Positions 7,815 through 16,799 of a DNA stretch of 64,000 nt are shown piece after piece. The notes under the pieces were generated by a model. The model did no database searches. It saw only the letters and a program-made list of their open reading frames with translations, and was not told the DNA's origin. Made by a program: the position numbers and the translations under genes. The DNA comes from Cytobacillus praedii (GTDB taxonomy: Bacteria > Bacillota > Bacilli > Bacillales > Cytobacillaceae): assembly GCF_001439605.1 (NCBI RefSeq), contig NZ_LMBX01000001.1, positions 324,500 through 388,499 on the forward strand, written 5' to 3'. The stretch's first letter is position 1; the number at the start of each line of letters is the position of its first letter.

Positions 7815-8567
7815 ATGCAGCCACTCATCATCGACAAGGCACCACCAAGCATAATAGTTAGATTAAGCCCAAATCCAATCAAGTTGCCCGAAGACATCGG
7901 CAACAGCCATGATCGCTTTTGGAATGAACAAATAAGCAAAAATCCTGCACTAAGGAATGGAGAAGCCTTCACTATTACAGATATTAGACAAACACCCGAG
8001 AAACTAGAAATCACCGTTGCGAAGACCGACTACAAACATTATCTATATACAATGCACCATCCAACGTGTGACCACCCTTGTAAAGTCATCTATTCCTGCA
8101 CATCAGTCATCACAAAAGACAACCATATCGCTTTTGGCAGAATGAATCAAATGACCTCTACCCCTGGGCGCCTGCAATTCACAGGCGGCGGACTGGAGGA
8201 ATCTGATTTAAGAGATTCTATATTTGATATAGAAGAAAATATGAGTAGAGAACTAAAAGAAGAGATGGGGCTGGACATTCACTCCCCCCGCACTCGTTCC
8301 TTCCTTCCGAAATTCATCAAGCATAAAGGCTCACATGACTTTTGGGCGGTTATGTATGAATTATCGTTAGACATTACCGCAGAGGAGCTCCATGAGCACT
8401 TTTTAAACTATAACCAGTATTTAATTGAAAATGGACAGCAGCCTGAGTTTGATGAGTTCCTGCTCGTTCCGTTAGAAAAAGAGGCTGTAGAAGCATTTCT
8501 CCAAAACGAGCGAGCTCCTATGGTCGACTATTTAGCAGAGGTGCTCTTAAAGTATGCAGAAAAATAG
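7815..8567 (+). CDS. Nudix hydrolase family protein
   Basis: A 250-residue cytoplasmic protein. A Nudix-like box runs from about residue 124: GGGLEESDLR, then after an insertion MSRELKEEMGL, giving the REUxEExGU core needed for Mg2+ and diphosphate hydrolysis. The distance between the Gly and REL parts is longer than the usual GX5EX7, as in some divergent eukaryote-like Nudix proteins. An N-terminal about 90-residue region is unassigned. The substrate is unknown. The ribosome site is AGGAGG at about 7803-7808. A bidirectional terminator follows. Confidence 0.75.
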   Translation: MQPLIIDKAPPSIIVRLSPNPIKLPEDIGNSHDRFWNEQISKNPALRNGEAFTITDIRQTPEKLEITVAKTDYKHYLYTMHHPTCDHPCKVIYSCTSVITKDNHIAFGRMNQMTSTPGRLQFTGGGLEESDLRDSIFDIEENMSRELKEEMGLDIHSPRTRSFLPKFIKHKGSHDFWAVMYELSLDITAEELHEHFLNYNQYLIENGQQPEFDEFLLVPLEKEAVEAFLQNERAPMVDYLAEVLLKYAEK

Positions 8568-8576
8568 GGACCCAGA

Positions 8577-8612
8577 AAAGAGAGCCGATCCTAATCGGCT
8601 CTCTCTATCTAT
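8577..8612. terminator. Bidirectional terminator between convergent genes
   Basis: AGAGAGCCGAT / AATCGGCTCTCT around CCT, flanked by A-rich and T-rich bases. It separates the Nudix gene from the convergent L,D-transpeptidase gene. Confidence 0.8.
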
Positions 8613-8630
8613 GATTAACTGAGACTAGGA

Positions 8631-9785
8631 TTATTTAATGGTAACTGTCGTTTGCAGTGGAATATTGTTATATAGCCATTTGACGTCCGTATTTTTTAAA
8701 CGAATGCATCCTAAGCTGACGTAGCCTCCAATGGAGGATGGATCATTCGTTCCGTGTATGCCATACTTTGTTCCCTTTGTTCCTGACACATCGAGACCAA
8801 GCCAATGGCTGCCAAAAGGATTCTTTGGATCGCCCCCAGGAATTCCCTTGGGGCTATACCATGGTTCATCAATTTTGTTAACAATTTTAAACGTTCCTTC
8901 AGGCGTGAGTGATGAGTTTTTCCCAGTTGCTACTGAAAACGTTTTAATCACTTTCTTGTCCTGATAAACAACAAGCTTATTTGTTTTTTTCGTAATGATG
9001 ATGCTGTATACGGCTTTTTCTTTCTTTTTGTCCTCTTTAGCCGATAAGGAAGCGATCTTTTGTAATGTGGAAGGACTAGGGATTTGCAGCGTTGTCCCAT
9101 ATTTCAACTGATCCGGATTTTTGATTCCATTATAACTAGCTAATGACAGACGCTGGGAAGCGCTTCCATAATATTTCCTTGAAATGCTGGCAAATGTTTC
9201 GCCTTTACTCACCTTATGAGTAAACATAAACTGGGGATTCGGAATGGCAAGCTTCATCCCTATACGAATCTCTTTTTCCGGATTTTTAATCCCGTTATAA
9301 GAAGAAATCTCATTCTGGAACTGACTGCTTGAAAAATAGAGCATGGTAATACTAAAAAGGGTCTCATTTTTCTTCACTTCATGTTCGATCACACGAATAT
9401 CTTCTTTTTTCTTCACTTCACGTTTGATTACTTGAATGTCTTCTTTCTTCTTTCCTTCATTCTGACAAGTGCATTGCTTCTCTGCTTTTGTCTGTATCGC
9501 ATCCACCCGTATGTCAGTTTTTAATTCCTGCTCTAATTCTGATGATTTTTTGGGCGGCGTTTGCTGTGATGAAGCTAAAACTTGCTCTTGATTTGCAAGC
9601 TTCTCTTTTGTTTTCACTTGATCAGCCATTGTGCTTGATTGAATAGCTGGTACTGCAGCGAAAAGACCTATCAATAATAAAAGCATGATAAAAATAAAAG
9701 TAAAGCGCCTTTTCCTTTGTCTGCTGGCCCTAATTCGCTTAGACCGAGAGAGCTGCATTTGCTGAAGATCCTTCTTACTCGACAT
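8631..9785 (-). CDS. LysM-containing L,D-transpeptidase (YkuD family)
   Basis: The product makes 3-3 (L,D) cross-links or anchors proteins in peptidoglycan. A basic N-terminus is followed by one membrane helix (FTFIFIMLLLLIGLFAAV, about residues 28-46), so the protein is membrane anchored with the rest outside. Two LysM domains (about 130-177 and 186-230) bind glycan. The YkuD domain has HGTNDPSSIG near 343 and the catalytic SLGCIRL near 359. A Lys/Glu-rich segment with two near-identical KKKEDI(Q/R)VI motifs precedes the first LysM. The start at 9785 (MSSKK) follows GAGGGGAA; an upstream in-frame extension lacks a ribosome site. Confidence 0.9.
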   Translation of the reverse strand: MSSKKDLQQMQLSRSKRIRASRQRKRRFTFIFIMLLLLIGLFAAVPAIQSSTMADQVKTKEKLANQEQVLASSQQTPPKKSSELEQELKTDIRVDAIQTKAEKQCTCQNEGKKKEDIQVIKREVKKKEDIRVIEHEVKKNETLFSITMLYFSSSQFQNEISSYNGIKNPEKEIRIGMKLAIPNPQFMFTHKVSKGETFASISRKYYGSASQRLSLASYNGIKNPDQLKYGTTLQIPSPSTLQKIASLSAKEDKKKEKAVYSIIITKKTNKLVVYQDKKVIKTFSVATGKNSSLTPEGTFKIVNKIDEPWYSPKGIPGGDPKNPFGSHWLGLDVSGTKGTKYGIHGTNDPSSIGGYVSLGCIRLKNTDVKWLYNNIPLQTTVTIK

Positions 9786-10318
9786 GTTTCTTCCCCTCAC
9801 ACTATAATTCTGCAAAATCTACCAAATTATAGCTTGTTGCAAAGAAAAATAAAGCAAAAATAATAAAAATAGGACCACTGAAATAACAAATCACACCTAT
9901 AGAACCAAGATATGGACACAATCTCGCGAAGCTATAGCTAAAATGAACCTCTTTTTTTCTGCAACCTTTTACCCAGCAGGACAAAAGGACAGGTTCACTA
10001 GTTTTATAAATGTTCCAAATATAGTAAACTGGTTAACTCCTAAAAATGTGCATTTGCTCACAGCCAAGCAGGTAATAATTATTCCTTCGTACATATAGGA
10101 TTGTTCCAGTCATCAGACCGGCCATTCATTTTTTACAAAGATAAAGAGGGAATGGAGGAGCGATAGATTGGCTTCTCATTTCTGTTATTTACTGGAATAA
10201 GGTTTCCGTCCTCCAGTCCGCCAAAAAATCTATGAATCTGATAAAAAGTAGTCTAAAATATAGCTAACGGTGCCTGTCACCGCGTGATTCGACTAACTTT
10301 GGGAGGTGCCTGTTTTAG
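9786..10318. other. Intergenic region between divergent cell-envelope genes
   Basis: About 530 bases between the divergent L,D-transpeptidase and S41 protease genes. GGTGCCTGTCACCG at about 10269 is a short palindromic element similar to one at about 3378. An ORF-like stretch on the - strand (9802-9984) has no ribosome site. No promoter could be assigned with confidence. Confidence 0.35.
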
Positions 10319-11695
10319 ATGTTGAAAAAGTATTTTAGTTTTTTACTAGTTTTCCTGCTTCTATCGAATGCAGCAGCTGTTTCTGCGGCTGAGCCGCTAG
10401 ATGAGATTCGTGCACTCATAAAGGATTATTACATAGAGGAAGTACCAGATTCTGTGCTGGCGAAACCGACTGCACAGGAAATTACAAAGCATCTAGATCC
10501 TTATTCTGCCTATATGACAGCTGAGGAGTTTGCTGATTTCTCCAATGGAATTGAGCAGCAGCTTGTAGGTGTAGGGATTGTGCTGGAAGAGGATATCAAA
10601 GGAATAAAGGTTCTATCCGTTATTCAGGGCGGACCTGCGGATCGAGCGGGCATTCAAGCTGGGGATATTATTGTTAGCGCCAATGGGATTAGTCTTGCTG
10701 GCAAATCTGTCCAAAATGCCATTTCTCTCATTAGCGGGAAAGAAAATACAACGGTAACGCTAAACTATATTTCAGTTGAAACGAATAGCCTTGTGACAAA
10801 GACGATAACGAGAGAATTAATCAAGCTGCCGAATGTCGAGTATAAAATGCTCGGAGGCGATATCGGCTTTGTTCGCTTAAACAGCTTCGCCCAAGAATCA
10901 ACGAAGGAAATCGTAAACGCGATTGGAAAATTAAGCGGGGCAAAGGGCTGGATTTTCGACCTTCGGAATAATGGAGGAGGCTATGTGTCTGCTGCACAGG
11001 AAATTGCCGGTCTCTTTCCAAATGTAAAAAACGCGTTCCAGCTGCGCTATAAAACAGAGAAACCAGAAATTTACGCAGTCATTCCGCAAAAAGTAAAGTT
11101 TACAGAACCAACGCATATTCTAATCAACGAGTACAGCGCAAGTGCTTCAGAAATGGTTTCTGTTTCAGTTAAAGAGCAGAAAGGGGCAACTATTTACGGG
11201 CAAGCATCCTTTGGAAAGGGCTCGATGCAAACGCTGTTCCCGCTAAGTGACAACAGTCTGTTAAAGCTAACAACCGCTCGTTTTTATTCACCAAACGGCA
11301 CGCCTGTTCATGAAGTCGGTGTAACCCCAAATATTGAAACCGCGATAGGGGAAGAATTATCAATCTCTCACAGAGACCAATTAATTGCAAAATATAAGGG
11401 ATACCAGAAGCTTCCGATGCTTAAGGACGTCCCTGTTACGAAAACATTTACTGTGGAAATGAACATGAAAATGAACTGGTCTGCACTCAAACCAGAGGAT
11501 GTCCAGCTGATCCAGCTTGGCGGGAGCGAGGTCCCTGTTGATATGAAAGTTGCCAACGATTATAAAATGACGATCACACCGAAGACGAAGCTGCAATCAA
11601 AAGGACAGTACATGCTTCTCATCCATCCGAAATGGACAAGCCAAAATGCCAAGCAAATGCAGAAGGGCATTTATCTTGAGGTGACAGTGAAATAA
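10319..11695 (+). CDS. Secreted S41 carboxyl-terminal processing protease (Ctp family) with Ig-like tail
   Basis: A signal peptide (about 1-23, cleavage after AVSAA) precedes the CtpA-type protease. A PDZ domain covers about 85-160 (GVGIVLEED, GPADRAGIQAGD). The S41 core has FDLRNNGGGYV near 215, the nucleophile in YSASASEM near 274, and the general-base Lys in FGKGSMQ near 299. After TPNIETAIG the last about 90 residues form an Ig-like strand domain (KTFTVEMNMKMNW ... LEVTVK) similar to the SbsA_Ig/Big_5 type found in the surface proteins that follow. It may process wall-associated proteins; targets are unknown. The ribosome site is GGGAGGTG; a terminator follows. Confidence 0.9.
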   Translation: MLKKYFSFLLVFLLLSNAAAVSAAEPLDEIRALIKDYYIEEVPDSVLAKPTAQEITKHLDPYSAYMTAEEFADFSNGIEQQLVGVGIVLEEDIKGIKVLSVIQGGPADRAGIQAGDIIVSANGISLAGKSVQNAISLISGKENTTVTLNYISVETNSLVTKTITRELIKLPNVEYKMLGGDIGFVRLNSFAQESTKEIVNAIGKLSGAKGWIFDLRNNGGGYVSAAQEIAGLFPNVKNAFQLRYKTEKPEIYAVIPQKVKFTEPTHILINEYSASASEMVSVSVKEQKGATIYGQASFGKGSMQTLFPLSDNSLLKLTTARFYSPNGTPVHEVGVTPNIETAIGEELSISHRDQLIAKYKGYQKLPMLKDVPVTKTFTVEMNMKMNWSALKPEDVQLIQLGGSEVPVDMKVANDYKMTITPKTKLQSKGQYMLLIHPKWTSQNAKQMQKGIYLEVTVK

Positions 11696-11700
11696 CGGGA

Positions 11701-11730
11701 AAGGGCACAGCTTTGTGCTCTTTTTTTTGC
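11701..11730 (+). terminator. Terminator after the S41 protease
   Basis: GGGCACAG / GTGCTC stem with CTTT loop followed by eight T residues. Confidence 0.85.
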
Positions 11731-11961
11731 TGTAAAAAAGAGGAATTCACTATTATCTTTATCCTTAAAAAGTCCTAAAGCTATGTTTAGCTAGTTATCC
11801 TCCAAAGTTCTTTATTAAGAAATTTATCCTATCAAACTATTTAAAATTCTATAATTATAGTGTATAATCGGGAATATAATTTCATTATATCTCGTTATCG
11901 AACTTATTTTTTTACCTAAATCGTTCTATATAAAGAACCTACAAGGAGGTTTGGCATACTG

Positions 11962-13950
11962 GTGAAACCAAGATCCATGAGACATAATAGTAAGGTCAAG
12001 AAGCAAAAAAGAAGACTGTTTCGGACATTTACATCAAGTGTCGCGATTTCCTCTCTTTTATTAGGTACGGCAAGAATGACAGGCCCTACATATGGCGCAT
12101 TTACCTCTATACAAGATCAGGAAATCGGGGTTCAGGCTTGTTTTATTTTCCCAAAAGAGATTGAAAAGCGGCGAGATCTTACATATGAGTGGAAGGAAGA
12201 AGCGATCGCATTAATGGAGGAGATTTTAGCAAAAGCAGGTGAAATTGATGTCACGGGGATGACGGAAAAAATCGACGGAATGATCAAAGTTGAAGAAGAT
12301 GACGTCGAAGCACCGCCAGTAGCTTCATTCGACACGACAACGATCGAAGGACTGCAAGCGCAGCAGGAAAGCTTGCGAGGAGAAATTGCCGCCATTCAAC
12401 TGACAATAGCAGAAAATAACCAAAAGGTTACGGACTTAGGAGTTTTGATTAGTGAAATACAAGAAATGCAGACAAAGCTGCAAGACATACTTGCAAATGA
12501 GTTCCCAAAAGGGGAAGCGAAGGCACAGGAGAACTTAAAGAAAATTGAGGATACATTAGAATTCATCAAAGGCATCGTGAAACTCGCTATTGAACAATGC
12601 AAATATGACCCTGAATTTTTCGAATTAATCCTCCTGCAAATCGAAGGCTTTAAAGAAGAACTAACATTATTTATCGAGGAATTTGCCGAGGCAAAGACCT
12701 TAACAGAAGAACAAATCGAACAGTTATCAGCAAAAATAGAGGAAGTTAATAAAGCAATAGAAGCCCTCCGCCAGCAAAACACAGACTTATTAGCAAAAAT
12801 CACCGAGCTAGAAAGCACGATTGCCGCCATCGACCAGCAAATAAAAGTCTTCCAAGAAATCCAAAAGAAAAAGGATGCCCTAAAAGAAGGGGCATCACGA
12901 ATCATGCAAAAGCTTAATGATTCAAAGAACTTAACACCTGAACAAGTTCAATACTTAATGGAAAAATTAGCAGAAATCAATGCCACACTTAATAACAAGG
13001 ATTTAACAGCTGATATTAGCGGGTTAGATCAAGCGATTGCTGATATTGAGAAAGAAATGACCCAACTGGAACAAATCCAAGTGCAAAAGAAAGGCTTAAA
13101 GGAAGGAACTAGCCTATTAATTCAAAAAATCACTGAATCAACTACGCTGACAGAGGAGCAAAAACAATCCCTTCTTGAAAAATTAACAGGACTGAATTCA
13201 GCAATCGAGAATGGGGACTTATCAGCGGGAACCGGTGAATTCGAGAAAGCCATTGCTGAAATTGAAAAGGAAATGAAGCAAAAAGAAGAAGAGGCAAAGC
13301 TCGAAAAAGAAAAACTGGAGAAAGTACAACAGGAACAACAAGAGAAAGAGGAAACAGTCAATGAAACACAGCCGCCAGAAAATCCGAATTCTAAAGATGG
13401 CATCGACGCCCTCAAGAAGCAAATTACAGAATCAACGGTACTAACAGATGAGCAAAAGCAGGAGCTGCTCGATAAATTGGCAGAATTAAATAATGCAATC
13501 GGGGAAAACCCATCCGAAGGAACGGACAACCTCGACAAGGCCCTTTCCGAAATTGAAAAAGAAATGAAGCAAAAAGAAGAGGAAGCAAAGGCAGGTCAAG
13601 AGGAAAAAGAAAAGACTGAAGAGGACAAGGAAGCCTCTGAAGAAGACAAAGAAGATCCTTCTAAAGAAGAAAATCCGAAAGAACCAGTAAAACCTGAACA
13701 GGATAAACCGACAAAAGACGATGAAAACAAACCAGTAGAAGAAAAGCCTGACAAAGAAAATGAACAGCAGCCTCAGCAAGAAGAAAAGAAACCAGTAAAT
13801 GCAGCCAGCAACAACCTAACAGATAGGCTATTAAACAGCGGAGCCGTTCAACCGCGTATGCTAAAATCAGAGGAACCAAATAAAAACCTATCTATTGAGA
13901 ATACAAGGATGGATATGAGAATAGAAGAATCCTATGTTGAGGTAAAGTGA
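11962..13950 (+). CDS. Exported coiled-coil repeat protein, DUF4047-like N-terminus
   Basis: A basic N-terminus and hydrophobic stretch (FTSSVAISSLLLGTA) suggest export. It is followed by TYGAFTSIQDQEIGVQACFIF, an 'AFTS...FxFP' pattern as in DUF4047 or camelysin/TapA-type proteins of Bacillus. Residues 95-560 are long coiled coil with about three copies of a 75-residue unit (ESTxLTxEQxQxLLxKLxxLN, then EIEKEMKQKEEEA). A very acidic/Lys/Pro-rich region (about 550-615) and a short tail ending ESYVEVK complete the 662 residues. GTG at 11962 lies 12 bases after AAGGAGG, a little far. The function may be an envelope fibre or spacer; this is inference. Confidence 0.7.
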   Translation: MKPRSMRHNSKVKKQKRRLFRTFTSSVAISSLLLGTARMTGPTYGAFTSIQDQEIGVQACFIFPKEIEKRRDLTYEWKEEAIALMEEILAKAGEIDVTGMTEKIDGMIKVEEDDVEAPPVASFDTTTIEGLQAQQESLRGEIAAIQLTIAENNQKVTDLGVLISEIQEMQTKLQDILANEFPKGEAKAQENLKKIEDTLEFIKGIVKLAIEQCKYDPEFFELILLQIEGFKEELTLFIEEFAEAKTLTEEQIEQLSAKIEEVNKAIEALRQQNTDLLAKITELESTIAAIDQQIKVFQEIQKKKDALKEGASRIMQKLNDSKNLTPEQVQYLMEKLAEINATLNNKDLTADISGLDQAIADIEKEMTQLEQIQVQKKGLKEGTSLLIQKITESTTLTEEQKQSLLEKLTGLNSAIENGDLSAGTGEFEKAIAEIEKEMKQKEEEAKLEKEKLEKVQQEQQEKEETVNETQPPENPNSKDGIDALKKQITESTVLTDEQKQELLDKLAELNNAIGENPSEGTDNLDKALSEIEKEMKQKEEEAKAGQEEKEKTEEDKEASEEDKEDPSKEENPKEPVKPEQDKPTKDDENKPVEEKPDKENEQQPQQEEKKPVNAASNNLTDRLLNSGAVQPRMLKSEEPNKNLSIENTRMDMRIEESYVEVK

Positions 13951-14205
13951 TAAGAGCCGATCAATAAAATAACAAAAGCTCCGGTTGCATAGGCAATCGG
14001 GGCTTTTGTCAATGAAACAGGAAAAACATAGCGGAATAAGCCCATATTCAACGTCAAAAAAAAGCCAGCACTCACAAAAATGAGCACTGGCAAAATAAAG
14101 CGACAGCTAAGCTGCCCAGTTAGGTAAGCACCAGCCCATTGGAAAAAACAATTGCTAGTGTCCACTTAATAGACGTTGTGACCTCGGAAAAAGTTTCATT
14201 CAATT
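13932..14205 (-). pseudogene. Possible decayed membrane-protein gene fragment
   Basis: On the - strand, SEVTTSIKWTLAIVFSNGLVL (ends in a stop) continues in another frame as SCRFILPVLIFVSAGFFLTL and then KAPIAYATGAFVILLIG. The hydrophobic, helix-like composition across two frames suggests a frameshifted C-terminal remnant of a membrane protein. It starts directly after the stop of the 14196-14471 gene and overlaps the terminator of the facing coiled-coil gene. The family was not identified; chance is a real alternative. Confidence 0.35.
13972..14009 (+). terminator. Terminator after the coiled-coil protein gene
   Basis: ACAAAAGCTCCGGTTGC pairs with GCAATCGGGGCTTTTGT around ATAG, ending in CTTTTGT. 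The A/T-rich outer arms make it potentially bidirectional. Confidence 0.7.
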
Positions 14206-14468
14206 TTAAGAATTTTAAACACAGAATTCTTCGAGGTGCTTTTTTCAGAGGATGATTCCTCAAGCTGCTCTTCAGAAATGGAAGTTTTTTCTCCATTTTC
14301 CGTAGCTGTTGCTTCAGCAGTTCCCTTTACATTCCCTGAGGAATTCCCTTGTTCAACACTTGCCTCTTTACGAGAATCCTCCCCAAGATCAGAAAAAAGC
14401 ATCGGCCAAATAATTAAGTTTGCGATGATTAGTGAAAAAATCATTGTATTGCGGAGGGCCTTCTTCAT
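14196..14468 (-). CDS. Small membrane-anchored Ser/Glu-rich protein
   Basis: A 90-residue product with an N-terminal membrane segment (NTMIFSLIIANLIIWPMLF), then a hydrophilic tail rich in Ser, Glu and Thr ending FKILKIE. It is the third gene of a coupled operon: the stop TAA of the upstream gene overlaps ATGATG. No family was recognised. It may be an accessory or anchoring subunit for the two Ig-like proteins encoded before it. Confidence 0.6.
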   Translation of the reverse strand: MKKALRNTMIFSLIIANLIIWPMLFSDLGEDSRKEASVEQGNSSGNVKGTAEATATENGEKTSISEEQLEESSSEKSTSKNSVFKILKIE

Positions 14469-14470
14469 CA

Positions 14471-15229
14471 TTACGGAATGACGACCTCCTTCGTTTCGAG
14501 CACCTTGCCTGACATGCTGTACCCTTTAACGGTAATCTTTTCACCGGACTTTAGACCAGGCTGATAGAGCACGAATAAATTATTGCCTTTATATTCAAAC
14601 TCATTGCTGCCAGCCTTCACCTTTGTCACATAATCGCTCACCTGCACGCTGATTTCATCAAAATGCGAGTGCTTCTTCGTTTGCACCTTTACTAGATTCT
14701 TCCCAGGTGTTTTTGAACTCGTGCTCGTACTGGCGTTAGAGCTAGATTTTGAGTCCGATCCGGAACTGGCTGTTTTTCCTGAAGAAGAGGCAGGCTGTTT
14801 GTCATTTGTTGTTGTCTTCCCACTCGAATTCTTGCTTTCTTTAGGAACAGCCCCAATCTTAAACGGCAAAACCGTATGCTCATTCAAAAATGCATTGCTG
14901 CCGGATTTAACATTTCCTTTAATATATAAGTAATAGGTAACCCCTTTTTTATAAGGAGATTCTGGTGTAATGGTAACCTTTTTTTCATCCTTTGATAGAC
15001 TCAGTTTAGCTTTTACCTGTCGTTTCTTATCATCTTTAATAAGGAAGTTTTGCTTCTTAAGTGTTCCTTTATTAATCGGCTGTGTAAAGGTAATGGTCCA
15101 GCTCTTCATTGGATCCTGAATGGTCCGCTCACTGAGTGTAAGCTCTTTAAGAGAAGCTTGCCCTTGCAGCACCCCAGGGAAAACGATAAGAATTCCAACC
15201 ATCATAAAGAGGATTGCCAGCTTCTTCAT
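14471..15229 (-). CDS. Secreted Ig-like (SbsA_Ig/Big_5) protein with Ser-rich linker
   Basis: A signal peptide (about 1-25) precedes an Ig-like domain at about 27-128 with features of Big_5/SbsA_Ig (MKSWTITFTQPINKGTL, ITPESPYKKGVTYYLYI). A Ser/Thr/Gly/Lys linker of about 55 residues follows, then a second beta domain (HSHFDEISVQVSDYV to the end). The ATG directly follows the TAA of the upstream gene, so translation is coupled. These domains are common in S-layer-associated proteins of Bacilli; the binding partner is unknown. Confidence 0.7.
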   Translation of the reverse strand: MKKLAILFMMVGILIVFPGVLQGQASLKELTLSERTIQDPMKSWTITFTQPINKGTLKKQNFLIKDDKKRQVKAKLSLSKDEKKVTITPESPYKKGVTYYLYIKGNVKSGSNAFLNEHTVLPFKIGAVPKESKNSSGKTTTNDKQPASSSGKTASSGSDSKSSSNASTSTSSKTPGKNLVKVQTKKHSHFDEISVQVSDYVTKVKAGSNEFEYKGNNLFVLYQPGLKSGEKITVKGYSMSGKVLETKEVVIP

Positions 15230-16210
15230 TTACCTGTCCTCAACCTGAACTTTAATATCCTGCATCATGCTTTCAGCAAGCAAATCAGCAAACAGGCTTT
15301 CTTTCGATAGCAGCTCATGGAACGTATAGCCATTTCCAGCCGTCTTATATTTATAGGATTCTTTAAAGGAAGTAATCGCTTTGCCATCCTCGGCCGCGAA
15401 CTTAATAATCTTCGAATCTATTGTTTGCTGGGCATTGTTTAAAACAGTCACTCTTACATCATAAAAGTCAGGAATATTCGAGAACCCAATGTCAAACGTA
15501 AATTGGTTCTTCGATGCCTTCGTGCCAGTTACTTTGCTCGCATATCCCTTTTGAAGACTCTTACCATCTTTCATAATATCGACATGGACGTTTACGACGT
15601 CTTCACTTTTTGTATTAATATCAATATTCGTAATGCCGTTAAAGGATGCTTGATCCCCTTTTAAGGAACCTGTTTTTTTATGAATTACAGAAATCTCATT
15701 AATATAGCGTTTTGGAGCAAAAGCTTTAATTTGTCTAGGCGCATATGTATCAAGCATATTCATTAATCGGCCTTCATTGACAACCATTAGTTCATAGAAA
15801 TCGATATAGTTAGTTTGGAACGTATAAGACAGATGCTGATTGTATGTACCATTCAGTAGATCAACAGCAGGTCCGTTGAACTGAACCATGTATTCTTTGT
15901 TGAATCCGAGTGATTTCTCAGGAAGAATATGTAAGGCTTCTCCATCTTTCTTAACGGTTTTTATCGGGAAATCATAATACGTTCCGTTGCTCTTCTCAAA
16001 TAGTTTAATATACTGTGAGGAAATCCCGCGTATATCACTGTTGAAATAAATGCGTATATCCGTATCAATCGGAACATTCTGTTCGTTAGCTGCAGGACTT
16101 GTATGATCAATCCTTGGAGCAGCAGCTGCTGAGACCGATTGATTCAAAGCAGGCATTAATATGGAAAGGAGCAGTATGAAAGCAACGCCTATCCCCTTCA
16201 GTTTCTTCAT
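15230..16210 (-). CDS. Secreted Ig-like (SbsA_Ig) surface protein
   Basis: A clear signal peptide (ending SVSAAAAP) is followed by an SbsA_Ig domain: PRIDHTSPAANEQNVPID, then IRIYFNSDIRG and the closing FNKEYMVQFNGPAVDLLNG. The remaining about 200 residues are beta-rich and may carry a further domain with no recognised family. The start at 16210 lies 8 bases after AAGGTGG. It is the first gene of a three-gene coupled operon (16210 to 14196). A perfect palindromic terminator-like hairpin lies about 80 bases upstream. Confidence 0.7.
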   Translation of the reverse strand: MKKLKGIGVAFILLLSILMPALNQSVSAAAAPRIDHTSPAANEQNVPIDTDIRIYFNSDIRGISSQYIKLFEKSNGTYYDFPIKTVKKDGEALHILPEKSLGFNKEYMVQFNGPAVDLLNGTYNQHLSYTFQTNYIDFYELMVVNEGRLMNMLDTYAPRQIKAFAPKRYINEISVIHKKTGSLKGDQASFNGITNIDINTKSEDVVNVHVDIMKDGKSLQKGYASKVTGTKASKNQFTFDIGFSNIPDFYDVRVTVLNNAQQTIDSKIIKFAAEDGKAITSFKESYKYKTAGNGYTFHELLSKESLFADLLAESMMQDIKVQVEDR

Positions 16211-16288
16211 AATACAAACCACCTTCATTGATAATAATTCTTTAGTCTTACTATACAACGAAATTCGACATTTCTCTATCCCTAAATA

Positions 16289-16319
16289 GGAAAAAGCCGC
16301 CAAATTTGGCGGCTTTTCC
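16289..16319. terminator. Perfect palindromic terminator-like hairpin without an evident upstream gene
   Basis: GGAAAAAGCCGCCAAA / TTTGGCGGCTTTTCC forms a near-perfect 15-bp stem with A and T tracts on both sides. It lies in the leader side of the leftward Ig-protein operon and downstream of no gene on the + strand. It may be an attenuator in the operon leader or the end of an unannotated RNA. Confidence 0.65.
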
Positions 16320-16660
16320 TGAACGCTGGAGCGAAGGTTAGTACGTTTGTACTATACAAGTTAAAGAAAGCATCCATTAGGGAGAAAACCTTCTTAATGA
16401 TAGTGTACCAAATAATACCGAAAAGTACATGAAAAATTTTCTAATATAGACAAATTTTTATTGAACAGGCATAATCCTGAATTAACTGAATAGAATGATA
16501 AAGTGTGCATTCCACTGGATAACAGTAAATATATTACAGAATTAATAAAAATATGATAAAAATTGTAGAAATTTAGCAAGCTTTATATTATCATAAGAAA
16601 TATAAACTAAAGTTGGGAATTCCATCCCCATTTACCTATAAAAATATATATTGGTAACTA

Positions 16661-16689
16661 TTGCATTAATGTTAATAGTTTGATATACT
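16661..16689 (+). promoter_or_regulatory. Sigma-A promoter of the S-layer gene at 16800
   Basis: TTGCAT (16661-16666), a 17-base spacer, TATACT (16684-16689). The implied transcript start near 16696 leaves a leader of about 100 bases, typical of strongly expressed S-layer mRNAs. Confidence 0.65.
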
Positions 16690-16799
16690 TTTTTACTAGT
16701 TAGGTAAGTGATGGATATAGAGGAAAACACAACCATTGGTTTATTCATTGCTAACAAATAAAAAAAGCACTACATAGTACGAAGGGAGAATACAAGTTT

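Larger units (their letters stand above)
16211..16799. other. Divergent intergenic region with S-layer leader
   Basis: About 590 very AT-rich bases. It holds a palindromic hairpin (16289-16319), a good sigma-A promoter for the + strand S-layer gene (16661-16689) and, from it, a leader of roughly 100 bases. No ORF was supported. A promoter for the leftward operon could not be fixed. Confidence 0.6.

Noticed and set aside
9802..9984. 60-codon hydrophobic frame overlapping the L,D-transpeptidase start
   Set aside because: No ribosome site, and it overlaps the well-supported start region and upstream leader of the transpeptidase gene.
12132..13879. Several long - strand frames opposite the coiled-coil protein
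   Set aside because: Antisense shadows produced by the Glu/Lys-rich coding bias; no ribosome sites or family matches.
16211..16799. A known riboswitch in the S-layer leader region
   Set aside because: No recognisable aptamer core (T-box, SAM, c-di-GMP, lysine) was seen; only a promoter and an isolated hairpin.
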